DNA of 64,000 bases from Larix kaempferi (Eukaryota; Streptophyta; Pinopsida; Pinales; Pinaceae): contig BSBM01000096.1 in the NCBI GenBank assembly GCA_027924585.1, forward strand, positions 4,774,001-4,838,000, written 5' to 3'. Each line of letters opens with the position of its first letter. Positions within the stretch are counted from its first letter, which is position 1. Below the pieces are notes generated by a model that did not search any database, was not told where the DNA came from, and saw only the letters and a program-made list of their open reading frames with translations. Shown here piece after piece: positions 22,429 to 33,800 of this stretch. The position numbers and the translations under genes are program-made.

Positions 22429-23313
22429 TCACTTCTTCCTCGAAGTGTCATCAATCTGAAGAACGCCAAGCCTCTCTCTGAAGTACTCGAACTTCACCCT
22501 AGCTAGTGGCTTCGTCAGCACATCTGTAATCTGCTCATCCGTCGCAACATACAGAAGATTCACAGCTCCTCTCTGCACCATATCCCTAATATAGTGATAT
22601 TTGATCTCTATGTGTTTCGACCTGTCATGAAACACTGGGTTCTCGGACAGCTTCACACAACTTTGGTTATCACAGAAGATACCAGTAGCATCCAACGAGA
22701 GATCAAATAATTCAGACAGTAGCTTCCGTAACCATACTGCCTCACAACTAGCTGAACAGGCTGCAACATACTCTGCCTCAGCTGTACTCAGTGCTACGCA
22801 GGACTACTTCCTGCTAAACCAAGAGATCACACCTGATCCCATACTGAAGCAGCACCTAGATGTGCTCTTCCTATCTGCAACATTGCCAGCCTAATCTGAA
22901 TCAACTTAACCCAGCAAGTTAAAATTTTGATTCGCTTCATACTTGAGCCCATAATCCACTGTACCCTTTAGGTACCTCAGAACATGCTTTACAGCAACCA
23001 GATGAACACTCCTCGGATCTGTCAAGAACTGAATCAATGTGTTCATCGCAAAGCAAATATCTGGTCTCGTGTTCATCAGGTACATCAAGGACCCAATCAT
23101 TTGACGATACATAGAGACATCAACTGGCTCAGATGAAGCATCACATAGAAGCTTCAAGTTCGATGCCATAGGTGTGGCCATGGCCTTGCATTCCATCATC
23201 TCGAACCTCTTCAGGATATCTACTGTATACTTCCCTTGTCCAAGGAAGATCCCATCTGCACTCTGCCACACCTCCATACCTAGGAAATAATGCATCATCC
23301 CAAAGTCCTTCAT
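22429..23313 (-). pseudogene. pol: Element D RT C-terminus and RNase H
   Basis: Begins inside RT at MKDFGMMHYFLGMEVWQ and continues through the copia signature MYRQMIGSLMYL into RNase H, with DSD, STAEAEYVA and DNQS acidic motifs, ending with DVLTKPL and a normal C-terminus. In-frame stops lie near 22906-22890 (two, one where DSDW has lost its Trp) and near 22800. The RT palm with YVDD, which should precede this, is absent. Confidence 0.88.
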
Positions 23314-23329
23314 ATCGAACTCAGGAGCA

Positions 23330-24157
23330 AGCTTCCTCTTAGTATCACACCAAGTTCTGGGAGATTTCTACAAGCCATACCAGGATTTCTTCAATCTTCA
23401 CACATGTGACTCCCTGTCAGGTCTTGGGACTACATCCAAAACATCTTCTTCATGATCGACAGATCATGGCATTGCATTTCTTCATCCCAGATCCCGGGAA
23501 CTTCAATATCTTTAATAGATATCTTTGTTGCTGGAACAAATGTTGTAGTCCTTTTGTAGGTGAAGATATACGGTCTTTCCTACTAAACAAATTAAACTGC
23601 ATGATTAGAAACATCTCATAACTTTCAGAACAAATTCTTTACACATAAAGAAATATGTCATGCATTTATGCAGTTATCTTAGCCAATGCTTCAATACAAC
23701 ATTTATCCATGTTCCACAACTTTCTAGATGCCTTCCAGTCTCTACCAGAACATTGTTAAGAGTTTGCACTACTCCCATTATGTCAGCAAAGAGGTTTCAT
23801 TCTAGATAAGTAGCACTGGAATGTTGTACAGTGCCATAGTCCACTTACCCATCACATGCATATTAGTAGTATACTGTTCATTAATGCAATCATTCTAATA
23901 TGGACAATACATATCCTAAGTCTAGGAACATAAGCATAATATTATTTAAACAAACAAAATAGGCAATAAATGATAATTGAAATACTTATCTTTGTTTGTT
24001 TGTTGGGTGGACTCCCTCCGGGTGGCAAGAGATGCTGAAGTAGCTTCTTCTACACCTTTCTGTTGTGGAATGTAGGAAGATGGTCAACTCCCTCTGAAAA
24101 TCTGCATCCTTGCAGAAGCTGCTAGAGTGTGCTCCCTCTTTATCTTTGCTTCCTGGA
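23330..24157 (-). other. Non-pol filler replacing the RT core in element D
   Basis: Where RT fingers and palm should be there is no RT reading. The part 23690-24010 matches 53100-53410 in the unrelated-position copia fragment G (shared GCAAAGAGGTTTCATTCTAG and GGAATGTTGTACAGT words). Its origin is unknown; it may be a captured intron or intergenic piece. Confidence 0.65.
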
Positions 24158-25771
24158 TTACCTGTCCTTGAACTTATATTCATCCTTGCTATCATCAATC
24201 TTCTTGAACCCTAGAAAGTATAATCTGTAAGCCTTCGAGCTTTCACTGTAACCCACAAAGATACCCTTCTTTCCTGAAGGATCTAGTTTGGTCCTCTTTT
24301 CCTTTGGGATATGAGTGTATACTGGACAACCGAATATTCTGAGATGGCTGAATTTGGGTTTCTTACCAGAAAATACCTCTTCTGGTGTCTTGTTGTCCAA
24401 TATCTTGTGGGGTGTTCTATTCTGCACATATATAGTTGTTCTAGCTGCTTCTGCCCATAGATGCATAGGTATATCCTGGTCATGCAGCATTGCCCTTGCT
24501 GCTTCCATGATAGTTCTGATCTTCCTTTCTGCAACTCCATTCTGTTGAGGATTATAAGGAGCAGTCAACTCCCTCTTAATCCCTGAATCACTACAAAGCT
24601 TCTTGAAGTCACCTGAGGTGAATTCTCCACCATTGTCGGATCTGAATGTTTTGATCTTCTTGTCAGTTTGATTTTCCATCAAGGTTTTGAATTCCTTGAA
24701 CTTATCAAACACCTCATCTTTGTTCTTCAAGAAGTATACCCAAGTCTTCCTGGAGAAGTCATCAATAAATGAGACATAGTAAACATACCCACTAAGAGAA
24801 CTGGATGACATAGGACCACATACATCTAAGTGGATGATTTCCAGGATATCTTTGGCCTTGCTTTCATTGCTTGGGAAAGCCTTCTTAATGTTCTTACCTT
24901 TTGCACATCCTTTGCAAACACCTTCATGTTTGGTCTTGATTTCAGGAATACCTTCTACTACCTTGCTTGCAATTGGAAGTGCCCTATAGTGCATATGAGA
25001 AAGTCTTCTATTCCAAAGTTCACTTGGCTCCATGGATTCATGCACCATGGCATTTTCAGGTTGTCCGTTCAATTTGTACAATCCTCCCTCTTGCTCTCCA
25101 ATCACTACTGCATCATCTATGGTCTTTCCCTTTGGCCACATTAGTACTTGGCCATCCACAAATGCAACCCTCATACCTTTTGCATCCAATGCAGAGATGG
25201 AGAGTAAGTTCTTCTTGAGCCCGGGTACATAAAGGACTTCTTTCATCTTCAAAGATTTTCCAAAATCTAGGTTGTAGGAGGCTTCACCACTTCCTTTGAT
25301 TGGGTATTGATAATCATCCCCAAGTTTCACCTTATGGGGTGATTCATGTTCAAAAAGATTCACAAAATATTCCTTAAACCCAGTAATGTGTTTGGAAGCC
25401 CCACTATCAATCAACCAATCATTACAACCATGGGAGATAGTACCTGTGAGAGCAGAGATTAGAACATACTCTTCTTCACTTGATGAGTCATCATCACTAC
25501 TTTCTGCCCTAGTCTTCTTCTTTGGAGGTTCATCATCCTCGGCAGCATGAGCATGGAACTTTCTTTTGTTGCCCTTCTTCTTCTTGCTGAAGTTGTTGTT
25601 ATTATCCCTTTTGTTCTTGGGACAATTTGAAGCAAAGTGACCCTTCTCATTGCATGTGAAGCATCTTAGATCCTTCTTATTCTTTTGATAGGATATTTTG
25701 TAGCGAGAGTGCTCCTTCTTGGGCTTGCTTCTTTTGGTGTGAGTTGCGAGAGCTTGATATTCACCTCCCAT
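24158..25771 (-). pseudogene. gag-pol: Element D Gag zinc knuckle, protease and integrase
   Basis: A 537-codon open stretch in frame with upstream gag. It has a CCHC knuckle CFTCNEKGHFASNC, a copia protease with LIDSGASKHITG, a pre-integrase zinc motif (LSHMHYRAL then CKGCAKGK), and an integrase with a full DDE set: D in IHLDVCGP, D in RSDNGGEF, E in NGVAERKIR. The C-terminal GIFVGYSESSKAYRLY matches the family. It ends at a TAG and RT is missing beyond it. The catalytic residues are intact, so this part may have decayed late. Confidence 0.92.
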
Positions 25772-25801
25772 CTTTTCCTCACGAGCTATAAGTATATCTT
25801 C

Positions 25802-26350
25802 TTATTGAGAGCATTCCTCCCATAGTTTACTGAAAGAGATCAATTTCTTTCTTGCACAGATTCCTTGAATAAAGGAGTCCCATGACCTAGATAGGCCATT
25901 CAGAGTGGTTATAACAACTTCACCATTGTCCACTACTTCATCCACAGCTTCAAGTTGCTCCTTGATATGAGAGACCTTGGAGAAGTAAGATTGAATGATT
26001 TCTCCATTCAACATCTTGACCCCTTTCAATTGATTCCGCAGAGTCATCTTCCGATTTATGTTCTTCCCTTCAAATAGCTTGGTCAAAGATTCAAACATCT
26101 CCTTGGGTGTCTTTAGAGAAGACACATGGGGTATGAGATGATCTTTGATAGAATCAACAATGATTCTCTTTGCCTTGACCAAGTTCTTCTTATGCAATAC
26201 CTTGGCCTCTTCATCCTCTGGGATATGGATGTCTTCTTTTATATATGAGTCCAACTCATTCTCTTCCAGGATTAACACAATCCTATACTTCCAAGCTCGA
26301 AAGTTATCAGCCCCTTCAAGCTTATCCTCAAGCTTGGTGTGGTGAGACAT
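25802..26350 (-). pseudogene. gag: Element D Gag capsid
   Basis: ATG at 26350 opens MSHHTKLEDKLEGADNFRAW, the usual copia Gag start; an ATG further upstream at 26398 is less likely. The UBN2-type body follows (LTKLFEGKNINRKMTLRNQL, NGLSRSWDSFIQGI). A TAA at 25802-25804 separates it from the knuckle-protease part, which is in the same frame. It is closely similar to fragment G gag at 53643-54179. Confidence 0.9.
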
Positions 26351-26910
26351 CTTAAAGAGTACTTCAAATGGAAATAGAAAAGATATAGGTCTTACCACTT
26401 GAAATGATGAAAACTGGATCTGGTCCTAGATTAGGGTTTGTCGAAAAAACCCTAAAAATTAAAAATGTGAATTTCAATTTTCTGAAAGGATAGAAAGATG
26501 CGCTTTGATGAGCTGATCAGCCTGGTGCATTTAGAATTTGGGATCAGCAAAGTTTTACCCTTCAGATTTGCCTTTTTGTCCTCCCGGGTTCACTAGGGAG
26601 AGCCCTGAATTAGGGTTTGAGTTTCCGGGAGATCTACCCAGACAAAAATCTCGATCCAAAGCTCTAAACTTTGATTTTTGCAAGGAACTTCCAGCTATGT
26701 CTTCAGATTTCAGAAATTCCTATTTTTGTGGAAACCCTAATTGTTAGGGCCAAATCTGAAAATGCTCGAAATTGAATTCTGATTGGACAGATAGATGCGC
26801 CTTGATGAGTAGAGTCAATCCACTATACTGCTTTTCCAAAATATGTGGAGAGAAACCCAATAAACAAGAAACTCAAGTTTCCGTCACTGCAAAATGTCTT
26901 CTTCTCAGGT

Positions 26911-26924
26911 TAGCTCTGATACCA
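26911..26924 (-). promoter_or_regulatory. Element D primer-binding site (tRNA-iMet)
   Basis: Minus-strand TGGTATCAGAGCTA directly abuts the LTR end at 26925. Confidence 0.92.
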
Positions 26925-29555
26925 TGTTAAATTTTGAGCATTAATTCACAATACTCTAGGATCTTTACTGAGAGAATAACATATACAGTATATCAATGCA
27001 TGACAATCACAATAAGCATGACAAGCATCACAAGAATCAAAATCATGAGAGATAAGAGACACAAAGTTTCCGTGGGGAAAACCCTAAGGTGAAAAACCCC
27101 ACAACTTCCTCAGAGATAGAGAGAGCAATGGCTCAACCAAAGTACAACCAAAATACACTGAGATAGTATCCTAGTAGCAGATGATCCTCCTCCTCACTAG
27201 TGCGCCACTTTTTGAGTGAGAGTGAGATACTTTTCCGAGTGATCTAAATAGAGATCACCTGATCTCTATTTATACTAATCTGTTTGCCCAGTGACCTTAT
27301 GGGGCCGACTTGTCTAGCTAGGTACATCCACAATAATATATATATTTCAAGGCCGACCCCACACATGGTGGTCTAATAACCCATTGGAAAGTACACACAC
27401 TTGTGACACTTGTCAATCCATGTAATGTCCCTTGTTAGGAATTTTATCAAAATGGCAATTTTCCACTTTTTTTCCCTAGTTCGACCTTTGACTAGTTTTG
27501 ATCTCTAGGTCCCAAATTTGCCCCAAATGATCCCAAATATTCTGAGAAGGTATATTAATGATATTATAAAATAAATATGTGTTTCAGGGATGCCTTTGGA
27601 CCTTTAAAATACTTCTTCAAATCCTCTTTCAATTCTGATCAATGTAGGTAACTTTACTAGTGATTTTCCTTTGACTAGTATTGGTCTCTAGGTCTCAAAT
27701 TGACTCCAAATGCCTTCAAATCTTCAAGGAAGGTGTATGAATGATATTAGAACTTTAATATTATGTTTATGGATGACATATGTCCACCAAAATACCTCTG
27801 CAAACTCTCTTAATATTCTGGACCAATTATGCAATTTTACTAGTAATTTGGGGTTCAAATCCCCCTGGGGTAAGTACTGAAAATGGCTTCCCAAATGCCT
27901 CCAAACCCACTCAAATTTATGAACAGAGGTATGTAATGTGTTCATTATTTTATTAAATTCTCATATTAACCATTAATTAATTATTACAACTTTTCTCACC
28001 CTCTCCCATTCAACTGCAAAAATCCCCAATTTGACCCTTGGGGAAATGGCACTATTTCACCTCCCAATACAACTAAACTGAGTAAAAATGCTTCAAATGC
28101 TCAAGTACAGTACATGAAACTTGTATAAGACATCCATGGAAGTATATTTATCACAAATATATCATATAATCATCCATTCATTCGAAATCATCATCAATAC
28201 ATTGGCTCACAACAAGGTAGTGGGGAAATGGCATTGTTCTTCCATTAAAAATGAGATTTATACATTTCTACTTGGAATTTCGACCTGAAACTTTTTGGAG
28301 ATGAATAGCAGAGTATTTAATTCATATTACAAAATAAATGGGGCATTAAAAGCTTCCCCAAAGAGTACAATAGCTCACCAAAAATGCCCTCCCTCAAGGA
28401 TCAAGAATATGCCATCAAAACTGGAAATGGTTGAGAGAATGTGCTACAATAGAAGAACCATGAACTGAACTGTATATTACACCTGCAAATAAAGACTCCA
28501 TTAAATCTCCAAATGAAAGGTCTGAATGGCCTTTTCAATTACCAACTTGGATGGGAATCTTTCACCCTCGAAATTGGCTAAGGCAAGAAACTAGTCATCC
28601 ACTAGCTCTCCCTCTACACAAATGCAATTGCAAATTATACAAATGATCAAAAGCCATTCTCATACTTCATTTCTACATTTTATAACCAACATTAGCTTTC
28701 TAAGGGTCGAAATCCTCTCAATAGATTCAATAGATTTCCATTTAGGAAATATTCCACATTTGCCACTTGTCTCCTAGTTCCAACCTTCCATCTTCTCCCA
28801 AATTCGATTTTGAGTCTCTTTGGCTTCTCCCACTCCCAAATTCGCCTTCCTTGAGCCTATTTTTGGGGCTGACATGTCATAGTGGTCAGATGTCAGAGGT
28901 CAGGTCTGCAATTTGTCATAGTTGTCATAGATGCTCCATCATTAGTGTCATAGGAGCTAGGGAATCTAGCCCAAGTGTCCACAAACTTCCACTTTGACTC
29001 TTTATCTTCCATGGAGGTTACCAATCCTTCCCAATTCGACCTAAGATGCTCAATGACATGTGTTATGACTTACCAACTCACCCAAGAGTGTTCACATTCC
29101 CATTAATTTGAATTTGCAAAGGAGAGATACCATGTATTATGAAAAATCAAGCTAGTGTGGGTCCTACATCCTCCATATGTCTCCAAAACCATTTGTCACC
29201 TAGGATTTCTCTTGAATTTATTTATTCACTCTATTTATTAAATACGTGAACCCTTCTAATGTCTAAACATCATTTATTATCCCCATTATTCCAAATCCCA
29301 AAGCTTCCACCCCAAACCTAGGAAACTAGTAATTTTTCTCCTTGGCAATTATTTGACCCTTAACATCAATTTTACAAACTCTAATGAATATGGCTAATGT
29401 GATTAGGCCATTGTGACCCAATTCCAAATTTGGGACATGAAAATCCACATGAAGACACTTCCTTATAGAGGAATGACACATCTCTAATAAGGGTACGATA
29501 AATATATATAAAATACATAGATGAAATACATTCCGAAGTTACATATACATCAACA
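26925..29555 (-). repeat. Element D 5' LTR, interrupted by E1
   Basis: 26925-27420 and 29443-29555 match the 3' LTR. Its total of 2,631 bp equals the 604-bp LTR plus a 2,022-bp insert and a 5-bp duplication. Confidence 0.92.
27421..29442 (+). mobile_element. E1: 2,022-bp solo-LTR-like insertion in the element D LTR
   Basis: It starts TGTAATGTCCC and ends GGGACATGAAA, an imperfect 11-bp inverted end, and is flanked by ATCCA (27416-27420 and 29443-29447). It has no coding content. It contains about three degenerate ~180-bp internal repeats (near 27480, 27660, 27840) with GACTAGT-TTGRTCTCTAGGTC. A relative begins TGTAGTGTCCC at 51302. A solo LTR is most likely; the 3' end does not show a canonical CA. 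Strand is arbitrary. Confidence 0.7.
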
Positions 29556-30345
29556 GTCGAAGTATATCCGCATTGAATATTGAATGCAGAACCAGGCATG
29601 CAGGAATGTCAAGCTGAAAATAATTTTTGCCAATCTGTCGAAGAATACTGTACGGGCCATATCGCAAAGGTTTGAGCTTCTTGAATGGACCAATGAATCG
29701 CTCCTTCTTGAGATGTAACCATACCTTATGCCCAATTTGGAATGAATGAGGAATGCGATGCTTGTCATTTCAGGCCTTCGATTTCTCATTTGCTCGTTGC
29801 AACATTTCCTGTGCTTGCTTCTGGATGTCGCAAATATGATATTGAAACTTCAAGGCTTTATCAACTTCTCTCTGGTTGTAGTCGGTGTCCAATTTTGGCT
29901 ATGTCGAGGAGTTGATCAAGTCGATAGGCGTTGAGGGTTGAAATCCGTAACAGATCTCAAATGGAATCTTGCATGTAGAGTTGTGCTAAGCATGATTGTA
30001 ACTGTGTTGTATGTATGGAATACTTTCAATTATACTACCAAGCAGTTCACAACTTCCGTCTGTCCGTTAGTTTGAGGATGGAAAGCTGTTGACAATGAGA
30101 GTCGTGTGTTCAACTATTGCTAGAGTCTTCCAAAATATGCTAACAAATCTGGCATCTTAGTCGGAAGTAATGGTTGTGGGTAAACCAAAGTGTTTCCAAA
30201 CATGTGTGAAGAAGAGTTGAGCAGTCTATTGCGCTGTCGTGGTCTTCTTGCATGGTATGAGGATGGCCATATTGTAAAATCTGTTGACTACTACTAAAAC
30301 ACCAATTTCATTAAACTTGGACTTATTCTAGTCCAAATCACTTTG
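29556..30345 (-). pseudogene. pol: Element F integrase C-terminal half (gypsy)
   Basis: On the minus strand integrase core motifs are readable through stops (VVVNRFYNMAILIP, LPTTITSD, PFEICYGFQPSTPIDL), then the C-terminal module HKVWLHLKKERFIGPFKKLK, RYGPYSILRQIGKNYFQLD and CLVLHSIFNADILR, which runs into element D at 29555. The reading resumes at 20320 on the other side of D. It is truncated on the right near 30345. Confidence 0.82.
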
Positions 30346-30386
30346 AAGACAGATCAAAAACCACCTTTCTAAACTCCAAAATCAAG

Positions 30387-30742
30387 CAAAATCCGCTTCC
30401 AAAACTGCCAAATCCAGGTTCCGCCAAAACCGGTTCCGAAAGTGCCAAAAATGATTCCAAAATTGCCAAATCCAATTCCGAAAGTGCCAAATCAAGGTTC
30501 CAAAAGTAACAAAACCGGTTCCAAAAGTGCCAAAACCGGTTCCGAAAGTGCCAAAACCGATTCCAAAATTGCTAAATACGATTCCGAAAGTGCCAAATCA
30601 AGGTTCCAAAAGTGACAAAACCGGTTCCTAAAGAGCCAAAACCGGTTCCAAAAGTGCCAAATCCGGTTCCCAAAGTGACCAAACCGGTTCTGAAACTGCC
30701 AAATCTGTTTCCAAAAGTGCCAAAATCCAGGTTCCAAAACCA
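30387..30742. repeat. 21-22-bp minisatellite, about 16 units
   Basis: Units resemble AAAACCGGTTCCAAAAGTGCC with variants CCGATT, ATTCCG, CAAGGTTCC. A five-unit higher-order period of about 106 bp is visible (the CAAGGTTCC variant recurs at ~30494 and ~30600). The minus-strand reading ELALLEPV-like is a by-product of the period, not a gene. Confidence 0.9.
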
Positions 30743-30764
30743 TACTTTTTCTTTTGATATTGGT

Positions 30765-30840
30765 ATTTGTATAATATGACGGTCATTTGAAGTTGATTCT
30801 CATTAACCAACACCCCATTTTTGACTGAGGCTCGAGATAA
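30765..30840 (-). pseudogene. Fragment of the FCP1-like pseudogene 3' end
   Basis: Shares TTGTATAATATG(A/G)CG-TCATTT, CCAACACCCCATTTTTGA and GAGGC(T/C)CGAGATAA with 41895-41975, the 3' end of the phosphatase-like pseudogene. It stops exactly where the first palindrome block begins. Confidence 0.7.
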
Positions 30841-33800
30841 ATGAATGAAGGGGCGACCGACCCTTCTTCTGTCCACTATTATTTTCATAATAGTTCTAGA
30901 TTGCAAGAAGGGTGGTTCGATTCTTCTTGTGTTCACCATTCTAGATACAGGTGAATTGTCGGATATTGGTGTTCACAATTATCTACTCAAAGAAGGGGCG
31001 GCCAATCCTTCTTGTCAGGAGTCAGAAGTCGGGATGAATATTGTTTACATGTTATAACATAGGCGATGTCCCAATCCCTACCATATACTACAGAAGTCAG
31101 TAGTGGGGAAATGTTGTCCCAACCTTCGTAGATTAATTGTTTTTCATTTCTCTTTTAAATGAAGGGTCGACCGACCCTTCTTGTGCTTAGTATTTTTGCA
31201 CTCTTCACCATTCAGTATATATATGAATTGATAGCCTATACTTCGTAGGTTGAATATTTGCACAATTCCCTCATAAATGAAGGGGCGAATGACCCTTCTT
31301 CTACCCAATATTATTTTCATACTAGTTCTAGACTTCCAGAAAGGTCGACCGACCCTTCTTGTGATTTATATTTTTCCAGTCTTGACCATTCTGGTTATAC
31401 ATGAATTGATCTCTATTTTGGAAGGCCAAAATATCACACGTGTGAGCCTCAAGGAGAGAAGTGATGCCATAGGAAGTGATGACATGGAATGTGTGATGAG
31501 TCTGGAACGACACATGATGGTGCTCTGGTGTATCATTTAGCCAGTGTTGCAATCTGACATCATTCTAAAAAAGTATGGCAAGTTTGTGAAACTTTGGAAA
31601 TTGACAAAGTATGGAAAAAGTAGTCAAAACTAATCTGATAGAATGCCCACCATAATTCATGGTTTCAGAAAAATGCACGCACCATCATATCATGCTATAG
31701 CTTGTTGAAGTGGCTATCTAGTTATACATGATTGCGGATTGCGGGAACTATTTGAAAAATTGATTTGCGACATGCGTTTCCGCAACCCGCAACCCACAAC
31801 CCGCAATGTGGATTGCAAATTGCGGAAACTTATGGCTTAGATTTAAGCCCACGAAATTAATAAATATGCTGATTTTGTTTCTGTTTCCTTTTATTATTTT
31901 TCAGCTTCGAAAATTACCTACTGTGTGGATTTTACTGTGAGTTTTTATCAGGGGTCGTTTTTACCATTTTTTCCAGCTTAAATGAAGGGTCGGCCGACCC
32001 TTCTCGTGCGTAGTATTTTTGTAGTCTTCACCATCCAGGATATACATGAATTGACATCATATACTTTGTAGGCTGAATATTTGCACAATTCCCTCATAAA
32101 TGGTGTTCTGGTGCTATCTGACATCGTTCTGGAAAAGTATGACAAGTTTGTGAAACTTTGGAAAGTAGCAAAGTATGGAAAAAGTAGTCAAAACTGCTCT
32201 GCGAGAATGCCCGCCATAATTCATGGTTTGAGAAAAAAACACACACCATCATATCATGCTATAGCTTGTTGAAGTGGCTATCTAGTTATACATGATTGTG
32301 GATTGCGGGAAGTGTTTTGAATAATGGATTTGCGACATGCGTTACCACAACCCGCAACCTGCAATGCAGAGTGCAGATTGCGAAAATGTGGATTGTGGAT
32401 TGCGGGAACATTGTATATATTTCCAAAAGAAAAACCCCCGCAACACATCTTCTGCATTCCAAAGATTAGATCTCAGCCATCGATTTGTCTTAATATTACG
32501 GCCCATATTTAACCCTACGGAATTAATTAATATGTTGATTTTTTTATTTATTATTTTTCATCTTCGAAAATTACCTGCTCTGTGGATTTTACTGCGAGTT
32601 TTTACTAGGTGTCGTTTTTGCCATTTTTTATAGCTTAAATGAAGGGTCGGACGACCCTTCTTGTCCTTAGTATTTTTTCAGTATTCACCATTCTAGATAT
32701 ATATGAATTGACATCCTATCCTTTGTATGTTGAATATCTACACAATTCCCACATAAATGAAGGGGTGGCCGACCCTTCTTCTGCCCAATATTATTTTCAT
32801 ACTAGTTCTAGGCTGCCAGAAGGGTCGTCTGATCCTTCTTGTGTTCACTAGTCTGGATACAGGTGAATTGTTGGATATTGGTGTTCACAATTATCTACTA
32901 AAGGAAGGATCGACTGACCCTTCTTGTGATTTATATTTTTCCAGTCTTGACCATTCTGGTTATACATGAATTGATCTCTGTTTTGGCAGGCAAAATCTCA
33001 CACGCGTGAGTCTCAAAGAGATAACTGACACCCTAGGAAGTGATGACATGGAATGTGTGAGTGTTGCAATCTGACATCATTCTGGAAAAGTATGACAAGT
33101 TTGTGAAACTTTGGAAATTGACAAAGTATGGAAAAAGTAGTCAAAACTGCTATGAGACAATGCCCGCCATAATTCATGGTTTGAGAAAAATGCACGCCCC
33201 ATCATATCGTGCTATAGATTGTTGAAGTGGCTATCTAGTTATAAATGATTGTAGATGCGGGAACTATTTGACTAATGGATTTGTGACATGCATTTCCACA
33301 ACCCGCAACCCGTAATGCGGATTGCAAAAAATTAGGTTTGTTTTTATTTTGAGCTGTTGTCTTGCAACCCGCAATTGCGGATTGCGGGAACGTTGTATAT
33401 ATTTCCAAAAAAATAAACCCTCGGAACTCGTCTTCCGCATTCCACATATTAGATCTCAACCGTTGATTTGTCTTAATCTTACGGCCCATATTTTACTTGA
33501 CTGCTAGAAGCTTGACGGAGATCGACGGTTACAAAAACTTGACGGAGATTGACAGTCACAAGCGCTATTCGCTAAAGTAATATAGGATGGTTTAAGCATG
33601 GGTGAAGTGTTGCTAGCCTGTGATCAAGTTGGAAATTAGATCGATGGCAGAGGGACAGATCTACGGACGACAGGTACTTCGGTAATTTGATATGCGCGGG
33701 GAAATGGACTTTTCAGATTTGCAAAGTTTTGGTAGGGACCGCATGTTTCGACGGTGTAGATCTGGGGGGGAAAGGCATCAACTGTGGAGGTTTAGTTCGC

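Larger units (their letters stand above)
20321..29555 (-). mobile_element. Element D: Ty1/copia element lacking the RT core
   Basis: Minus strand: 5' LTR 29555-26925 (containing insert E1), primer-binding site 26924-26911, gag 26350-25802, gag knuckle-protease-integrase 25771-24158, a non-pol stretch 24157-23330, RT end plus RNase H 23313-22429, tandem repeats, polypurine tract beside 20925, 3' LTR 20924-20321. Flanks GTTGA (20316-20320) and GTCGA (29556-29560) are a 4-of-5 target duplication. The RT catalytic YVDD region is missing, so D is non-autonomous. Confidence 0.92.

Noticed and set aside
24315-25232. Plus-strand ORFs over element D integrase
   Set aside because: Antisense shadows of the clear copia protease-integrase.
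30387-30742. Possible CRISPR array
   Set aside because: Units are contiguous and variable with no unique spacers; this is a minisatellite in plant DNA.
30492-30743. Minus-strand repetitive protein (LALLEPV-like)
   Set aside because: It follows from the 21-bp minisatellite period; no start context or homolog.
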